NCBI GenBank assembly: GCA_003569265.1
Contig: BGON01000001.1
Coordinates: 301,155-365,154 of the forward strand
From: Actinomycetota bacterium
Lineage (GTDB): Bacteria > Actinomycetota > Actinomycetes > Nanopelagicales > Nanopelagicaceae
Direction: 5' to 3'
DNA length: 64,000 nucleotides
Part shown: positions 18,806-27,362 of the stretch, in pieces
Position numbering within the stretch: position 1 is the stretch's first letter
Layout of the letters: every line of letters starts with the position of its first letter
Program-made: the position numbers and the translations under genes
Notes under the pieces: model-generated
Told to the model about the DNA's origin: nothing
What the model saw: only the letters and a program-made list of their open reading frames with translations
Database searches by the model: none

Positions 18806-20251
18806 TTATCCGACCCAAGCGTTAATTGGTGAGGATAGGAAATAAACCATAAATAGTCCTGATACGAGGAGTAGCAGAGGATGAAGTTCCTTGCCACGGC
18901 CCTGAACTACGCGAATAACTACGTGAGTAACAAATCCTGCTCCTATACCTACAGAGATGTTGTAGGTAAATGGCATCAAGATAATTGTGAGGAAAGCTGG
19001 GATTCCTATTCCTAAATCATCCCAATCAATCTTCTTGATCTGAGACATCATGAGGAAACCTACGATGATCAGAGCAGGAGTTGCAGCTTCGTAAGGAATT
19101 ATCGCTACAAGGGGTGCTAAGAATGTTGTGAGTAGGAATGCAATTCCAGTCACAACTGAGGCAAGACCAGTACGAGCACCTTCGCCCACACCAGCTGCTG
19201 ATTCGATGTAGCTAGTATTTGATGAAATACCTGCTGCTCCGCCTGCGGCTGCTGCCACAGAGTCAACCAAAAGAATCTTCTGGATGTTATCAACGTTGCC
19301 ATCTTTATCAGCAAGGCCAGCTTCATGACCAATAGCAGTAACTGTTCCAACGGTGTCGAAGAAATCAGATAGCAAGAGGGTGAAGAGAAGGAGAATTGCT
19401 GCAATCAATGAAACATTATCGAGGCTAAAGGCGCCTAGGAGATCAAATTGTCCAGTGAAATCAAACTCTGGTACAGCAACAATCTCTTTTGGAACTGAAG
19501 GAATATTGAGTCCCCAACCGCCGTCCACGATAGTAGGTGGATTTCCGGCTGTGAATCCTGGTGCGATGTTGTACATCTTCTGGAGAACAACTGCCAAGAC
19601 TGTAGCTCCACTGATTCCAATAAGTATCGCTCCCTTAACTTTGCGAACCATAAGTCCGATGATCAAAAGTGTTCCGAAAACGAAAACTACTGTAGGCCAA
19701 CCAACAAGGTTTCCATTCACGCCAAGACCTACTGGAACTGGACCGCTTCCTGTACGGCGAACAAATCCTGCATCAACGAGACCAATGAGGGCGATGAAAA
19801 GGCCGATACCTACTGAGATTGCAATCTTGATCTGTGGTGGAACCGCCTTGAATACTGCCACGCGAAATCCGGTGAGAACTAATACAAGGATGATCAGACC
19901 TTCAAGAACAACAAGACCCATTGCTGCAGCCCATGTCATCTTTGATGCAATACCAACAGCAACGAAAGTGTTGAGACCAAGGCCAGTAGCAAGAGCTAAT
20001 GGGTAGTTAGCAATTGATCCCATAAGAATGGTGAGAACACCGGCAACAAGTGCTGTCGTAGCCGCAACCATCGCAGGTGCAGGTGCAGCACCTCCAAAGA
20101 GGAACTGACCGTTTGCATCTGGTGAGTACGCCAAGATGATTGGGTTGAGAGCCACGATGTAGGCCATCGTGAAGAAAGTTACGAGTCCGCCTCGAACCTC
20201 CTGCGCGATTGATGAGCCACGTTCTGAGATTTTAAAATACGAATCCAGCAT
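18806..20251 (-). CDS. NCS2 family purine permease (AzgA-like)
   Basis: About 481 residues with a dozen or more hydrophobic segments. The start MLDSYFKISERGSSIAQEVRGGLVTFFTMAYIVALNP is typical of the AzgA adenine/guanine/hypoxanthine group of NCS2 permeases. The conserved FFDTVGTVTAIGHEAGL and GISSNTSYIESAAGVGEGARTG loops are present. The ATG at 20251 is chosen over an upstream in-frame ATG because GAAGGG precedes it at a good distance and the family begins here. Exact substrate is not decidable from sequence. Transport fits the nearby salvage gene apt. Its 5' leader is structured (see the separate entry). Confidence 0.9.
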   Translation of the reverse strand: MLDSYFKISERGSSIAQEVRGGLVTFFTMAYIVALNPIILAYSPDANGQFLFGGAAPAPAMVAATTALVAGVLTILMGSIANYPLALATGLGLNTFVAVGIASKMTWAAAMGLVVLEGLIILVLVLTGFRVAVFKAVPPQIKIAISVGIGLFIALIGLVDAGFVRRTGSGPVPVGLGVNGNLVGWPTVVFVFGTLLIIGLMVRKVKGAILIGISGATVLAVVLQKMYNIAPGFTAGNPPTIVDGGWGLNIPSVPKEIVAVPEFDFTGQFDLLGAFSLDNVSLIAAILLLFTLLLSDFFDTVGTVTAIGHEAGLADKDGNVDNIQKILLVDSVAAAAGGAAGISSNTSYIESAAGVGEGARTGLASVVTGIAFLLTTFLAPLVAIIPYEAATPALIIVGFLMMSQIKKIDWDDLGIGIPAFLTIILMPFTYNISVGIGAGFVTHVVIRVVQGRGKELHPLLLLVSGLFMVYFLSSPINAWVG

Positions 20252-20343
20252 AAGTAACACCCTTCTAATTTTGTTGTCGGGGGTGTTTGCGACCCCGTGC
20301 GCAGCAAACGGCCTACACATGCCGGGGGAATAGTTTGAGGGTA
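20252..20343 (-). promoter_or_regulatory. Structured 5' leader of the purine permease: candidate riboswitch
   Basis: Read on the minus strand, a TACCCT -10-like box (20343-20338) precedes about 80 bases rich in pairing. Hairpin 1: CGGC (20324-20321) with GCCG (20312-20309). Hairpin 2: GTTTGC (20309-20304) with GCAAAC (20290-20285); the two hairpins share one base. The loop of hairpin 2 contains GGGG (20296-20293), which can pair with CCCC upstream (20328-20325) as a pseudoknot or with CCCC downstream. AACACCC (20287-20281), overlapping the 3' arm of hairpin 2, is the exact complement of GGGTGTT (20262-20256) at the ribosome binding site. Two mutually exclusive folds that hide or free the site are therefore possible. 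I do not recognise it as a known family. Confidence 0.5.
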
Positions 20344-20347
20344 GTAG

Positions 20348-21016
20348 TTACCTGCTCGTAACTCGGGAAACGACACCTAGAGCAACGGCTATTGATTGAC
20401 CGATTAAGCCTGCGAAGAGCAAAGTTCCTAGGCCAACCGTGCCACCAAGCAGCCAACCCAGGCCGAACACCGTACTTTCGATAGCCAAGCGCACGCGGCC
20501 AACTCGAACTCGCGTTTTGAAGTGAATGCCTGTCATCAAGCCATCACGGGGTCCAGGTCCCAGGCCGCATGTAATGTAAAGAGCAGATGCTGCTCCAACC
20601 ATAGCGATACCTAATAATGTGTAAAGAATCCCAACAAAGTAATTTTCTTGCAGCGGAATGTAGGTAACGCCTATTTCAATAGCTAGTGCGATGATGACAA
20701 TATTGGAAATAGTTCCAAAGCCAGGTTTTTCACGAAGAGGAATCCAACCTAAAAGAACAAGTGCACTGATTCCAAAAGTTGACCAACCCATCGTAATATC
20801 TAAATTCCTTGATATTCCCTGCGCCAACACAGACCAAGGGCCATTACCGATATTGCTTTGAATAACGAAGGCATCACCTATCCCGAAAATGAAAAGTCCT
20901 ACCCACAAAATTAATACACGGGTAAAACCTAGATCCCATTTAGATTGTGCGGTCCAAGGAGTGAGTGGCACTGTGCGGTGCGGACGTAGAAACTCCATGA
21001 ATGCATTCGATGACAT
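20348..21016 (-). CDS. YczE-like integral membrane protein
   Basis: A 222-residue protein with about five or six hydrophobic segments, resembling YczE/YitT-type membrane proteins. Recognisable family segments are IGNGPWSVLAQGISRNLDITMGW and ITCGLGPGPRDGLMTGI. Function is unknown. It lies upstream of the purine permease on the same strand, so a polycistronic message is possible, and is divergent from the DUF554 gene. A TAGACT box six bases before its ATG suggests a leaderless message. Confidence 0.85.
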   Translation of the reverse strand: MSSNAFMEFLRPHRTVPLTPWTAQSKWDLGFTRVLILWVGLFIFGIGDAFVIQSNIGNGPWSVLAQGISRNLDITMGWSTFGISALVLLGWIPLREKPGFGTISNIVIIALAIEIGVTYIPLQENYFVGILYTLLGIAMVGAASALYITCGLGPGPRDGLMTGIHFKTRVRVGRVRLAIESTVFGLGWLLGGTVGLGTLLFAGLIGQSIAVALGVVSRVTSR

Positions 21017-21022
21017 TGGGGG

Positions 21023-21028
21023 AGTCTA
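21023..21028 (-). promoter_or_regulatory. Predicted leaderless -10 box (TAGACT) for the yczE-like gene
   Basis: On the minus strand TAGACT is followed by CCCCCA and the ATG ending at 21016. The whole divergent spacer is only 50 bases and carries one such box on each strand. Confidence 0.55.
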
Positions 21029-21054
21029 GTGCAACCACTCAAGCCATATCAGGC

Positions 21055-21060
21055 TATTCT
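21055..21060 (+). promoter_or_regulatory. Predicted leaderless -10 box (TATTCT) for the DUF554 gene
   Basis: TATTCT, then TGAACA, then the ATG at 21067. Together with the minus-strand box at 21023-21028 it makes a compact back-to-back promoter. Confidence 0.55.
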
Positions 21061-21066
21061 TGAACA

Positions 21067-21801
21067 ATGTTTCCGGGTATTGGCACGCTCATCAACGTAT
21101 GCGCAATCATTAGCGGAGCAGGTCTCGGTATTTTTGTTGGACATAGATTACGTTCAAAGACAAGAACTCTTCTTACAGATGTATTGGGTCTTGCAACACT
21201 TCTAGGAGCTGCATCTGCGTTGATACCTTTGTGGTCATCGCGCTATGTTGATTCATTGCCAGCAGGTTGGCCGTTACTAGTTGTACTTGGCTCGCTCATC
21301 TTCGGTGGTTTGATTGGTTCTGCACTCGGATTAGAAGATCGTTTAGATCATTTGGGTGAGAATTTACGGAAAAAGTTCAAAGCATCCAAGGAGAGCCCTT
21401 TCGTAGAGGGATTTGTTACAGCATCTCTTCTTTTTGCAATTGGCCCTCTTGCTATTTTGGGAAGCATCAGCGATGGAATGTCGAATGGAATTGATCAACT
21501 CCTGCTCAAGAGCACACTCGACTTCTTTGCAGCCATGGCCTTTGCTTCATCCTTAGGTTGGGGAGTGGCTGTTGCTGCAATTCCTGTCGCTTTGTATCAG
21601 GGATTCTGGACAGTCATCGGATTAGCTCTGGGAGAAATCCTTGATGGATACCAAGTTGATGCCATGACAATCGTTGGAGGAGTTCTACTCATTGGAATTG
21701 GTCTGCGATTGCTTAACATCAAACATGTGGCCGTTGGTAATTTATTACCAGCCTTAGCAATTGCACCGTTACTTGCGATGCTTGTTCATTCTTTTATCTA
21801 G
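21067..21801 (+). CDS. DUF554 family membrane protein
   Basis: A 244-residue polytopic membrane protein of the DUF554 (YdfK-like) family. It begins MFPGIGTLINVCAIISGAGLGIFVGHRL, and the conserved internal FVTASLLFAIGPLAILGSISDG and DFFAAMAFASSLGWGV segments are present. About seven hydrophobic segments are visible. The physiological role of the family is not established. The TAG stop overlaps the convergent alcohol dehydrogenase stop by four bases (CTAG). Confidence 0.88.
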   Translation: MFPGIGTLINVCAIISGAGLGIFVGHRLRSKTRTLLTDVLGLATLLGAASALIPLWSSRYVDSLPAGWPLLVVLGSLIFGGLIGSALGLEDRLDHLGENLRKKFKASKESPFVEGFVTASLLFAIGPLAILGSISDGMSNGIDQLLLKSTLDFFAAMAFASSLGWGVAVAAIPVALYQGFWTVIGLALGEILDGYQVDAMTIVGGVLLIGIGLRLLNIKHVAVGNLLPALAIAPLLAMLVHSFI

Positions 21802-22838
21802 AATGTTGCTGCATCAATAACGAAGCGGTATTTCACATCACTTGCAATAGTGCGCTCGTAGGCAATATTTGCATAAGAGGCCTGAATAACTTCAACGTCG
21901 CTCACGATTGAATGCTCGCCACAAAAATCCAACATCTCTTGTATCTCTGGAATTCCACCAATCATGGATCCAGCCAGGCGTCTGCGACCATTGAGCAAAG
22001 CCCCAGCGTTGACTTCATATGGCTTGCCTGGCAGACCAATAACAACGAGTGTGGCATCGAGTTTGAGTAGATCGAGATACTCATTGATGTCTAAATAGGC
22101 ACTAACGGTGTTTAGAACTAGATCAAAAGACTTGCTCAGCGGTTTGAGTGCATTGGGTGTACTGGTATCTACAAAGTGCGTAGCTCCCATCGCCAATGCG
22201 TCTTCTTTCTTTGAAGGCGAATGAGAAAGCACAGTTACTTCAGCTCCCATAGCAACGGCAAACTTCACGCCCATGTGCCCTAGTCCACCTAGGCCCATGA
22301 CAGCGACTTTACTTGTGGAAGTAACATTCCATTTGCGTAGTGGTGAATATAGAGTTATTCCAGCACACAGAAGTGGGGCTACTCCATCAAGTGCAAGGTT
22401 TGCTGGAATATGAACTGCATAATCTTCGTTGATGACAAAGAGATTTGAGTAACCACCAAGAGCCACAGTCTTACCGTCTCGCTCCATTGTGTTGTAGGTC
22501 CCAGTCATGCCTTCCTCGCAATACTGCTGTAATCCAGCAAGACAACTTGCGCACTTCCTGCATGAATCAATAAATACGCCGACACCAATGCGATCACCCA
22601 CAGCAAACTTTGTAACTGCGTTTCCGATTGCACTCACTGTTCCTGAGATCTCATGGCCTGGAACCATAGGGAAGATGGCTGCACCCCACTCTTCGCGAAC
22701 TTGATGGATATCTGAGTGGCATATTCCGGCGTAAGCGATATCTAGAGCAACATCGTGGGAGCCAAGCTCACGTCGTTGAAATTCATATGAGGTGAGTTCT
22801 GCTTTGGCGGATAGCGCTGCTAAACCACGTGCCTTCAT
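21798..22838 (-). CDS. Zinc-dependent alcohol dehydrogenase (cinnamyl/YahK-like)
   Basis: A 346-residue medium-chain dehydrogenase using NAD(P)H. Catalytic zinc ligands are in GICHSDIHQVREEWG and MVPGHEISG. The structural zinc site is the cysteine set CRKCASCLAGLQQYC. The Rossmann motif is VAVMGLGGLGHMGVKFAVAMGA. It resembles the broad-specificity aldehyde/cinnamyl alcohol reductase branch, but the substrate cannot be told. AAGGAG lies seven bases before the ATG, so this gene has a leadered message. The terminal bases overlap the DUF554 gene. Confidence 0.92.
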   Translation of the reverse strand: MKARGLAALSAKAELTSYEFQRRELGSHDVALDIAYAGICHSDIHQVREEWGAAIFPMVPGHEISGTVSAIGNAVTKFAVGDRIGVGVFIDSCRKCASCLAGLQQYCEEGMTGTYNTMERDGKTVALGGYSNLFVINEDYAVHIPANLALDGVAPLLCAGITLYSPLRKWNVTSTSKVAVMGLGGLGHMGVKFAVAMGAEVTVLSHSPSKKEDALAMGATHFVDTSTPNALKPLSKSFDLVLNTVSAYLDINEYLDLLKLDATLVVIGLPGKPYEVNAGALLNGRRRLAGSMIGGIPEIQEMLDFCGEHSIVSDVEVIQASYANIAYERTIASDVKYRFVIDAATF

Positions 22839-22856
22839 CGGTACTCCTTGAATGAG

Positions 22857-23501
22857 TTATTGGTTGAACGGTAGAGGTTGCGAAGATACATGACCGGCAC
22901 GAGATGCGCGCGCTGTAACTTGGCGCATGTGGTGCCTGCGACACAAGACTTCATAACCAACTTCACTGCCAGGTGAGACATCTCCAACAACTACTTGTTC
23001 GCCCTCAACAACCATCACACCACCTATCGTTCTGGCGTTATGTGTTGCACGTGATCCGCACCAGCACAGCGCCTCTACCTGCAATGTGTTCACGCGATCT
23101 GCCAATTCAACTAATCTGGAAGATCCGGGAAAGAGCTTTGTCCGAAAATCACTCAAGATACCAAAAGCGAAAACATCAATGCCAAGGCCATCAACAATTC
23201 GTGCTAGCTGTTCAATTTGTACTGGTTCATAAAACTGGGCCTCATCGCAGATGATGTAATCAATGCGATCGCCGGCAGATAGTGCATCCACGACGAACTT
23301 GTGAATATCCAACGTTGGGATGACTTCAATTGCTGGACTAGATAAACCTAAACGTGAAGAGATGATTCCACTACCGGCACGATCCTTATTGGTGAAAATA
23401 AGACCAGTACGACCACGACTTTGATGATTGTGGGCGGTCTGCAGGGCAAGAGTGGATTTTCCACTATCCATTGTTCCGCAGTAGTACGTTAGCTCGGCCA
23501 T
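22857..23501 (-). CDS. tdk: Thymidine kinase (type II)
   Basis: About 214 residues. It phosphorylates thymidine to dTMP in pyrimidine salvage. The start MAELTYYCGTMDSGKSTLALQ contains the P-loop MDSGKST; an alternative ATG three codons upstream (23510) is equally possible. DEAQFYEP is the Walker B-like motif. Zinc-binding residues of the lasso domain are seen in CWCGSRATHNAR and CRRHH. It lies 12-21 bases after the restored end of the acyltransferase gene on the same strand. Confidence 0.95.
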   Translation of the reverse strand: MAELTYYCGTMDSGKSTLALQTAHNHQSRGRTGLIFTNKDRAGSGIISSRLGLSSPAIEVIPTLDIHKFVVDALSAGDRIDYIICDEAQFYEPVQIEQLARIVDGLGIDVFAFGILSDFRTKLFPGSSRLVELADRVNTLQVEALCWCGSRATHNARTIGGVMVVEGEQVVVGDVSPGSEVGYEVLCRRHHMRQVTARASRAGHVSSQPLPFNQ

Positions 23502-23522
23502 AGAATGCATCTTGCCACAGAG

Positions 23523-25372
23523 TTAGGCAAAGAGCCCCTTTGCGATTAGTGCTTGCTCAAATTTTGGTAACAACCTCAAGGACATGTCAACTGAGATGTG
23601 AGATGCGTCGCGGTAGGCCACCAATCCATCAATGATTGCGGGGCAGTATGAGAGCACAACCATGATGTTGGATCAATTACTTCAAAGCCGGCAATAACCG
23701 ACACGCGGGATCTTTCAGTCGAATCACAGACATTGGAATTGCGTGAGGCTAAGCAATTAGGAATATCACGCAAAGGTCTTGGAGTGTCACTGATATAAAT
23801 CAAGTGGTCAGATGAACCCTTCAAGTCATTGAGAAGTTTTCTTTGACCGTCTCGCCACCACTGGGCCCGACTCACTCTCTCATTAGCCGGGGTGAAGTAT
23901 TGAAAGTTACCGGTAATGACCGCCATAGGTTGTATTTTGGCGATTCTGGCAATGGAGTTTTGACGCCATTTGGTGCAGTGCACCATTTTGAAAGCACCTT
24001 GGTCTGGTCGCTTGGCGTCGACTGCTGGGCATGCGGACTTAGTCAGTGATATAAGTTTGAAACCGCGTTCAATAGCTAATTTCTCAAGCGTTGGGAACCA
24101 TTGAGCAGCATGGGAATCTCCGTAGAGAACTATAGTTTTAGAGGAAGTTTTATTGCCGTACGTGCAATATCCAGATTTAGTTTCGCCATAGTTAACATGG
24201 CAACCATCATCATATACGGCCGGCTTCTGCATCACCTTGACTAAGTCGAATTGGTAGGAGATCTCGCCTCGAGTAGTGATGATTGAGGATGCGCTCAAAG
24301 CTATCACAACCCCTGCAACGAGTGAGACTGCTGTTGTCACTACTGCGCCTTTATAGATGGTTGCCGGCGAAAGCTTCTTATGTCGCAATGGCTCCTCTAC
24401 ATATTTACTTGTGAAGTGGGCCAAAATGATTGTAAGCAGAATGCATAAGAAGCGCTCATAGAAACGTAGTGGTCTTCCAAGAGCGCTGCTAGGCAGCACC
24501 AATGCAGGCCAGTGCCAAAGGTATAGAGGGTATGAGATAGCACCTAACCATTGACTCATACGTGAGTTAGATAGGTCATTAAACAGTGGTGGCCAGTATT
24601 TGATTGAAGCAATCAATACGACCGTAGCCAATACTGGAATCAACGCATTTTTGCCTGGGAAGGCAGTGTTCTCGTTGAAGTTGAGTGAAGAGAATGCAAC
24701 TCCAAAGAAACCTAGCCATGGGAGGATTGGAATCTTCTTCTTCGTTTCCGGAACGAAAAGAAGTAGTGCTCCGAAACCTAACTCCCATGCACGTGTTGGC
24801 AAAGAGTAGAAAGCCCAGATAGGAGCCACCTGTGTGAGATAGATGGAGAAAAGGAGGGAAGCTAAGGTTGTGATTACGATCCCACCAAGAATAACCTTTT
24901 TGCCATAACGTGCCAGGAATAGGATAAAGATCGGCCATATGAGATAGAACTGTTCTTCAACAGCCAGTGACCAATAGTGAATAAATGGTGATGGTGTTGC
25001 ATTGAGATTCTGGTAATCATTTTGCCACCAGGCAAATAGATAGTTAGAAATATAGGTTGCAGCAGCAAAGAGATCTCTGCCAAGGGCATCTCGTGTAATA
25101 GGAGGAAAGAGAATCCAGGCAAATATCGCTGTTACAAAAAGCACGAACACTGATGTTGGTAAGAGGCGCTTGATTCGACGCTGATAAAAACCTCTTAGAT
25201 TAAGAGTTCCAGTCTTTTCTATCTCCCGCAATATAAGTCCTGTGATTAAGTAGCCTGAGATCACATAGAAGATGTCGACACCAATAAATCCACCAGGGAC
25301 AAGGCGAGCGTGAAATACGGTGACTAATATTGCTGCAAGGGCGCGAAGGCCTTGAATCTGGGTAATGCGCAC
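23523..25372 (-). pseudogene. OafA-like acyltransferase with SGNH domain, frameshifted near its C-terminus
   Basis: The N-terminal ~345 residues form a multi-pass acyltransferase-3 domain (GLRALAAILVTVFHARLVPGGFIGVDIFYVISGYLITG). The C-terminal part is an SGNH hydrolase with VLYGDSHAAQWFPT holding the catalytic Ser. Such proteins O-acylate cell-surface glycans. The intact frame stops at 23576 after WLCSHTAPQ. In the next frame the family's ending continues (CPAIIDGLVAYRDASHISVD, including the catalytic Asp and His of DxxH) to a stop at 23523. One missing base near 23645-23652 explains this and restores ~616 residues. Sequencing error and a real lesion cannot be told apart here. Confidence 0.85.
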
Positions 25373-25374
25373 TA

Positions 25375-25902
25375 TTAAGAAACTACCAGTGAATGAACCG
25401 GAATCTGTGGATATTTAGAAGCTAGGCGGGCACGACCCTCAAGTGCTTGAATCTCCAGTAATGCCAATATTTGATAAACACTTCCACCTGCACGATTAAC
25501 AAGTTGAATTGCTGCATCTAGTGTTCCGCCAGTTGCCAAGACATCATCAATCAGGAGAACTTCGCCGGCAAATGGAATTGCATCAACATGTATCTCTAAA
25601 ACATCAGAGCCATATTCAAGGCCATAGCTTTGGGAGAAAACTGTGTGGGGGAGTTTGCCAGCTTTGCGGATTGGAACAAATCCAGTTTTCATTTTATTTG
25701 CTAGAGCAGAAGCAAAGATAAAACCTCTGGCTTCAATGCCTGCGATAGAAGTTGCTGGACGGGCAAATTGTGCAAAGTGATCAGTGACGGCCGAGAATGC
25801 CGCTCCATCTGCAAGGAGAGGAGTGATATCTTGAAAAAGGATTCCAGGTTTTGGATAGTCAGGGATTGCTCTGATGAGTGAGACAGCCTCATCGATTTTC
25901 AT
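25375..25902 (-). CDS. apt: Adenine phosphoribosyltransferase
   Basis: A 175-residue purine salvage enzyme making AMP from adenine and PRPP. The PRPP-binding motif is VLLIDDVLATGGTLDAAIQL, and IPDYPKPGILFQDITPLL is the family's N-terminal signature. Its stop is two bases before the acyltransferase start. A TAGGAT box six bases before the ATG suggests a leaderless message. Functionally it pairs with the purine permease ~5 kb away, importing and salvaging purine bases. Confidence 0.96.
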   Translation of the reverse strand: MKIDEAVSLIRAIPDYPKPGILFQDITPLLADGAAFSAVTDHFAQFARPATSIAGIEARGFIFASALANKMKTGFVPIRKAGKLPHTVFSQSYGLEYGSDVLEIHVDAIPFAGEVLLIDDVLATGGTLDAAIQLVNRAGGSVYQILALLEIQALEGRARLASKYPQIPVHSLVVS

Positions 25903-25908
25903 ATGCCC

Positions 25909-25914
25909 ATCCTA
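25909..25914 (-). promoter_or_regulatory. Predicted leaderless -10 box (TAGGAT) for apt
   Basis: Minus-strand TAGGAT, then GGGCAT, then the apt ATG at 25902. It lies seven bases from the 3' end of the tRNA-Leu gene, so tRNA read-through could also feed apt. Confidence 0.5.
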
Positions 25915-25921
25915 ACGAATG

Positions 25922-26005
25922 TGTCCGAGAGGGGACTTGAACCCCTAATCCCTTACGGGAACTAACACCTCAAGCTAGCGCGTCTGCCAATTCCGCCACC
26001 CGGAC
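25922..26005 (-). tRNA. tRNA-Leu (anticodon GAG)
   Basis: The minus strand folds as a class II tRNA of 84 bases. The acceptor stem pairs GTCCGGG with CTCGGAC (one G-T). The D arm is GCGGAATTGGCAGACGC. The anticodon stem CTAGC/GTTAG holds loop TTGAGGT, giving anticodon GAG (CUC/CUU codons). A variable arm (TTCCCGTAAGGGAT) and the T arm AGGGGTTCAAGTCCCCT follow. The discriminator is A and no CCA is encoded, as is common in actinobacteria. Confidence 0.95.
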
Positions 26006-26048
26006 TAAGTGCTGGGAAAGGATAGCAATTGGGTGAGAGAATGGCGAA

Positions 26049-27362
26049 ATGACTACATCATCACGCACCGAACTTGAAAATGAAGCTATCCGGATTTGCC
26101 AGGAATTGATCCGAATTCCTTCTGTCAATTATGGAGATGGCAAAGGCGATGAAAAGGAAGTTGCTGCGCATGTGATGAAGCTGCTCACTGAAGTTGGAAT
26201 TCAAGCAACAATGTATGAAGCAGCACCAGGACGCTGCAATGTAATTGCGCGGATAAAAGGAACAGATTCCACGCGCCCCGGATTAGTTCTTCATGGTCAC
26301 ATAGATGTTGTGCCTGCAAATGCAGATGATTGGTCGGTTGATCCATTCAGCGGAGAGATTCGTGATGGAATGATCTGGGGCCGCGGGGCAGTAGATATGA
26401 AAAATATGGATGCCATGATTTTGGCAACGGTGCGTGATTGGGCGCGAACTGGTTACAAACCAAAGCGTGACATTGTTTTAGCTTTCTTTGCTGATGAAGA
26501 AGCGGGAAGCATTTATGGTTCCCATTGGATGGTCGATAAGCATCCAGAAGTATTTGCTGGATGTACGGAAGCTGTATCCGAAGTTGGTGGATTCTCAGTA
26601 ACTGTTGCTGGTGGCAAGCGTCTTTATTTGATTGAGACTGCAGAAAAAGGCATTCACTGGATGAGGCTTACTGCGCACGGACGCGCAGGACATGGTTCTG
26701 TTACAAACAATGAAAACGCTATCACTCGTTTAAGTGAAGCAGTGGCAAAGATTGGTAATCACCAATGGCCGCAACGTTATAGCGCAACAGTGAAGGCGTT
26801 TTTCAAGAAGGTAGCTGCAGAGACTGGCAAGGAATACAACGAAAAAGATTTAACACCACTGCTGAGTGAGTTGGGATTTGCTGCTCGCATGGTTGGTGCA
26901 ACATTGCAAAACACAGCTAACCCAACAATGCTAGAGGCCGGTTATAAAGCAAATGTTATTCCTGGTTCTGCCAGTGCAGTCGTTGATGGTCGTTTCATTC
27001 CTGGTTTTGAAAATGAGTTGAATCAAACGATCAAATCCCTCATTGGTCCAGATATCACTGTAGAAACTATTACTACCGATAAAGCTTTAGAGGTACCTTT
27101 CGAGGGCGATCTTGTTGATGCGATGTGCGCGGCACTCATGGTTGAAGATTCAGAAGGTGTTCCAGTTCCATATGTCATGAGCGGTGGAACTGATAACAAA
27201 GCGCTAGCTGAACTCGGGATTATCGGATATGGATTCTCACCACTCAAACTAGACGCTGACTTTGATTTCATGGCGCTATTTCATGGAGTTGATGAGCGTG
27301 TTCCTGTTGAGGGCCTTACTTTTGGTGTTCGAGTATTAAAAGATTTCCTAGAACACGCCTAA
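26049..27362 (+). CDS. M20 family metallopeptidase/deacylase
   Basis: A 437-residue zinc amidohydrolase of the M20/M25/M40 group. Metal ligands and catalytic residues are in order: VLHGHIDVVPA, GRGAVDMKNMDAM, ADEEAGSIYGS (the Glu-Glu pair) and a C-terminal His in LFHGVDERVPVEGL. A dimerisation domain sits in the middle. Relatives cleave dipeptides, succinyl-diaminopimelate or N-acyl amino acids; the substrate here is not evident. It overlaps the convergent aldo/keto reductase by four bases. Confidence 0.92.
   Translation: MTTSSRTELENEAIRICQELIRIPSVNYGDGKGDEKEVAAHVMKLLTEVGIQATMYEAAPGRCNVIARIKGTDSTRPGLVLHGHIDVVPANADDWSVDPFSGEIRDGMIWGRGAVDMKNMDAMILATVRDWARTGYKPKRDIVLAFFADEEAGSIYGSHWMVDKHPEVFAGCTEAVSEVGGFSVTVAGGKRLYLIETAEKGIHWMRLTAHGRAGHGSVTNNENAITRLSEAVAKIGNHQWPQRYSATVKAFFKKVAAETGKEYNEKDLTPLLSELGFAARMVGATLQNTANPTMLEAGYKANVIPGSASAVVDGRFIPGFENELNQTIKSLIGPDITVETITTDKALEVPFEGDLVDAMCAALMVEDSEGVPVPYVMSGGTDNKALAELGIIGYGFSPLKLDADFDFMALFHGVDERVPVEGLTFGVRVLKDFLEHA

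Noticed and set aside
20252..20320. Longer NCS2 permease frame starting at 20320
   Set aside because: The extra 23 residues are not permease-like, the region is highly structured, and a clear ribosome binding site precedes ATG 20251.
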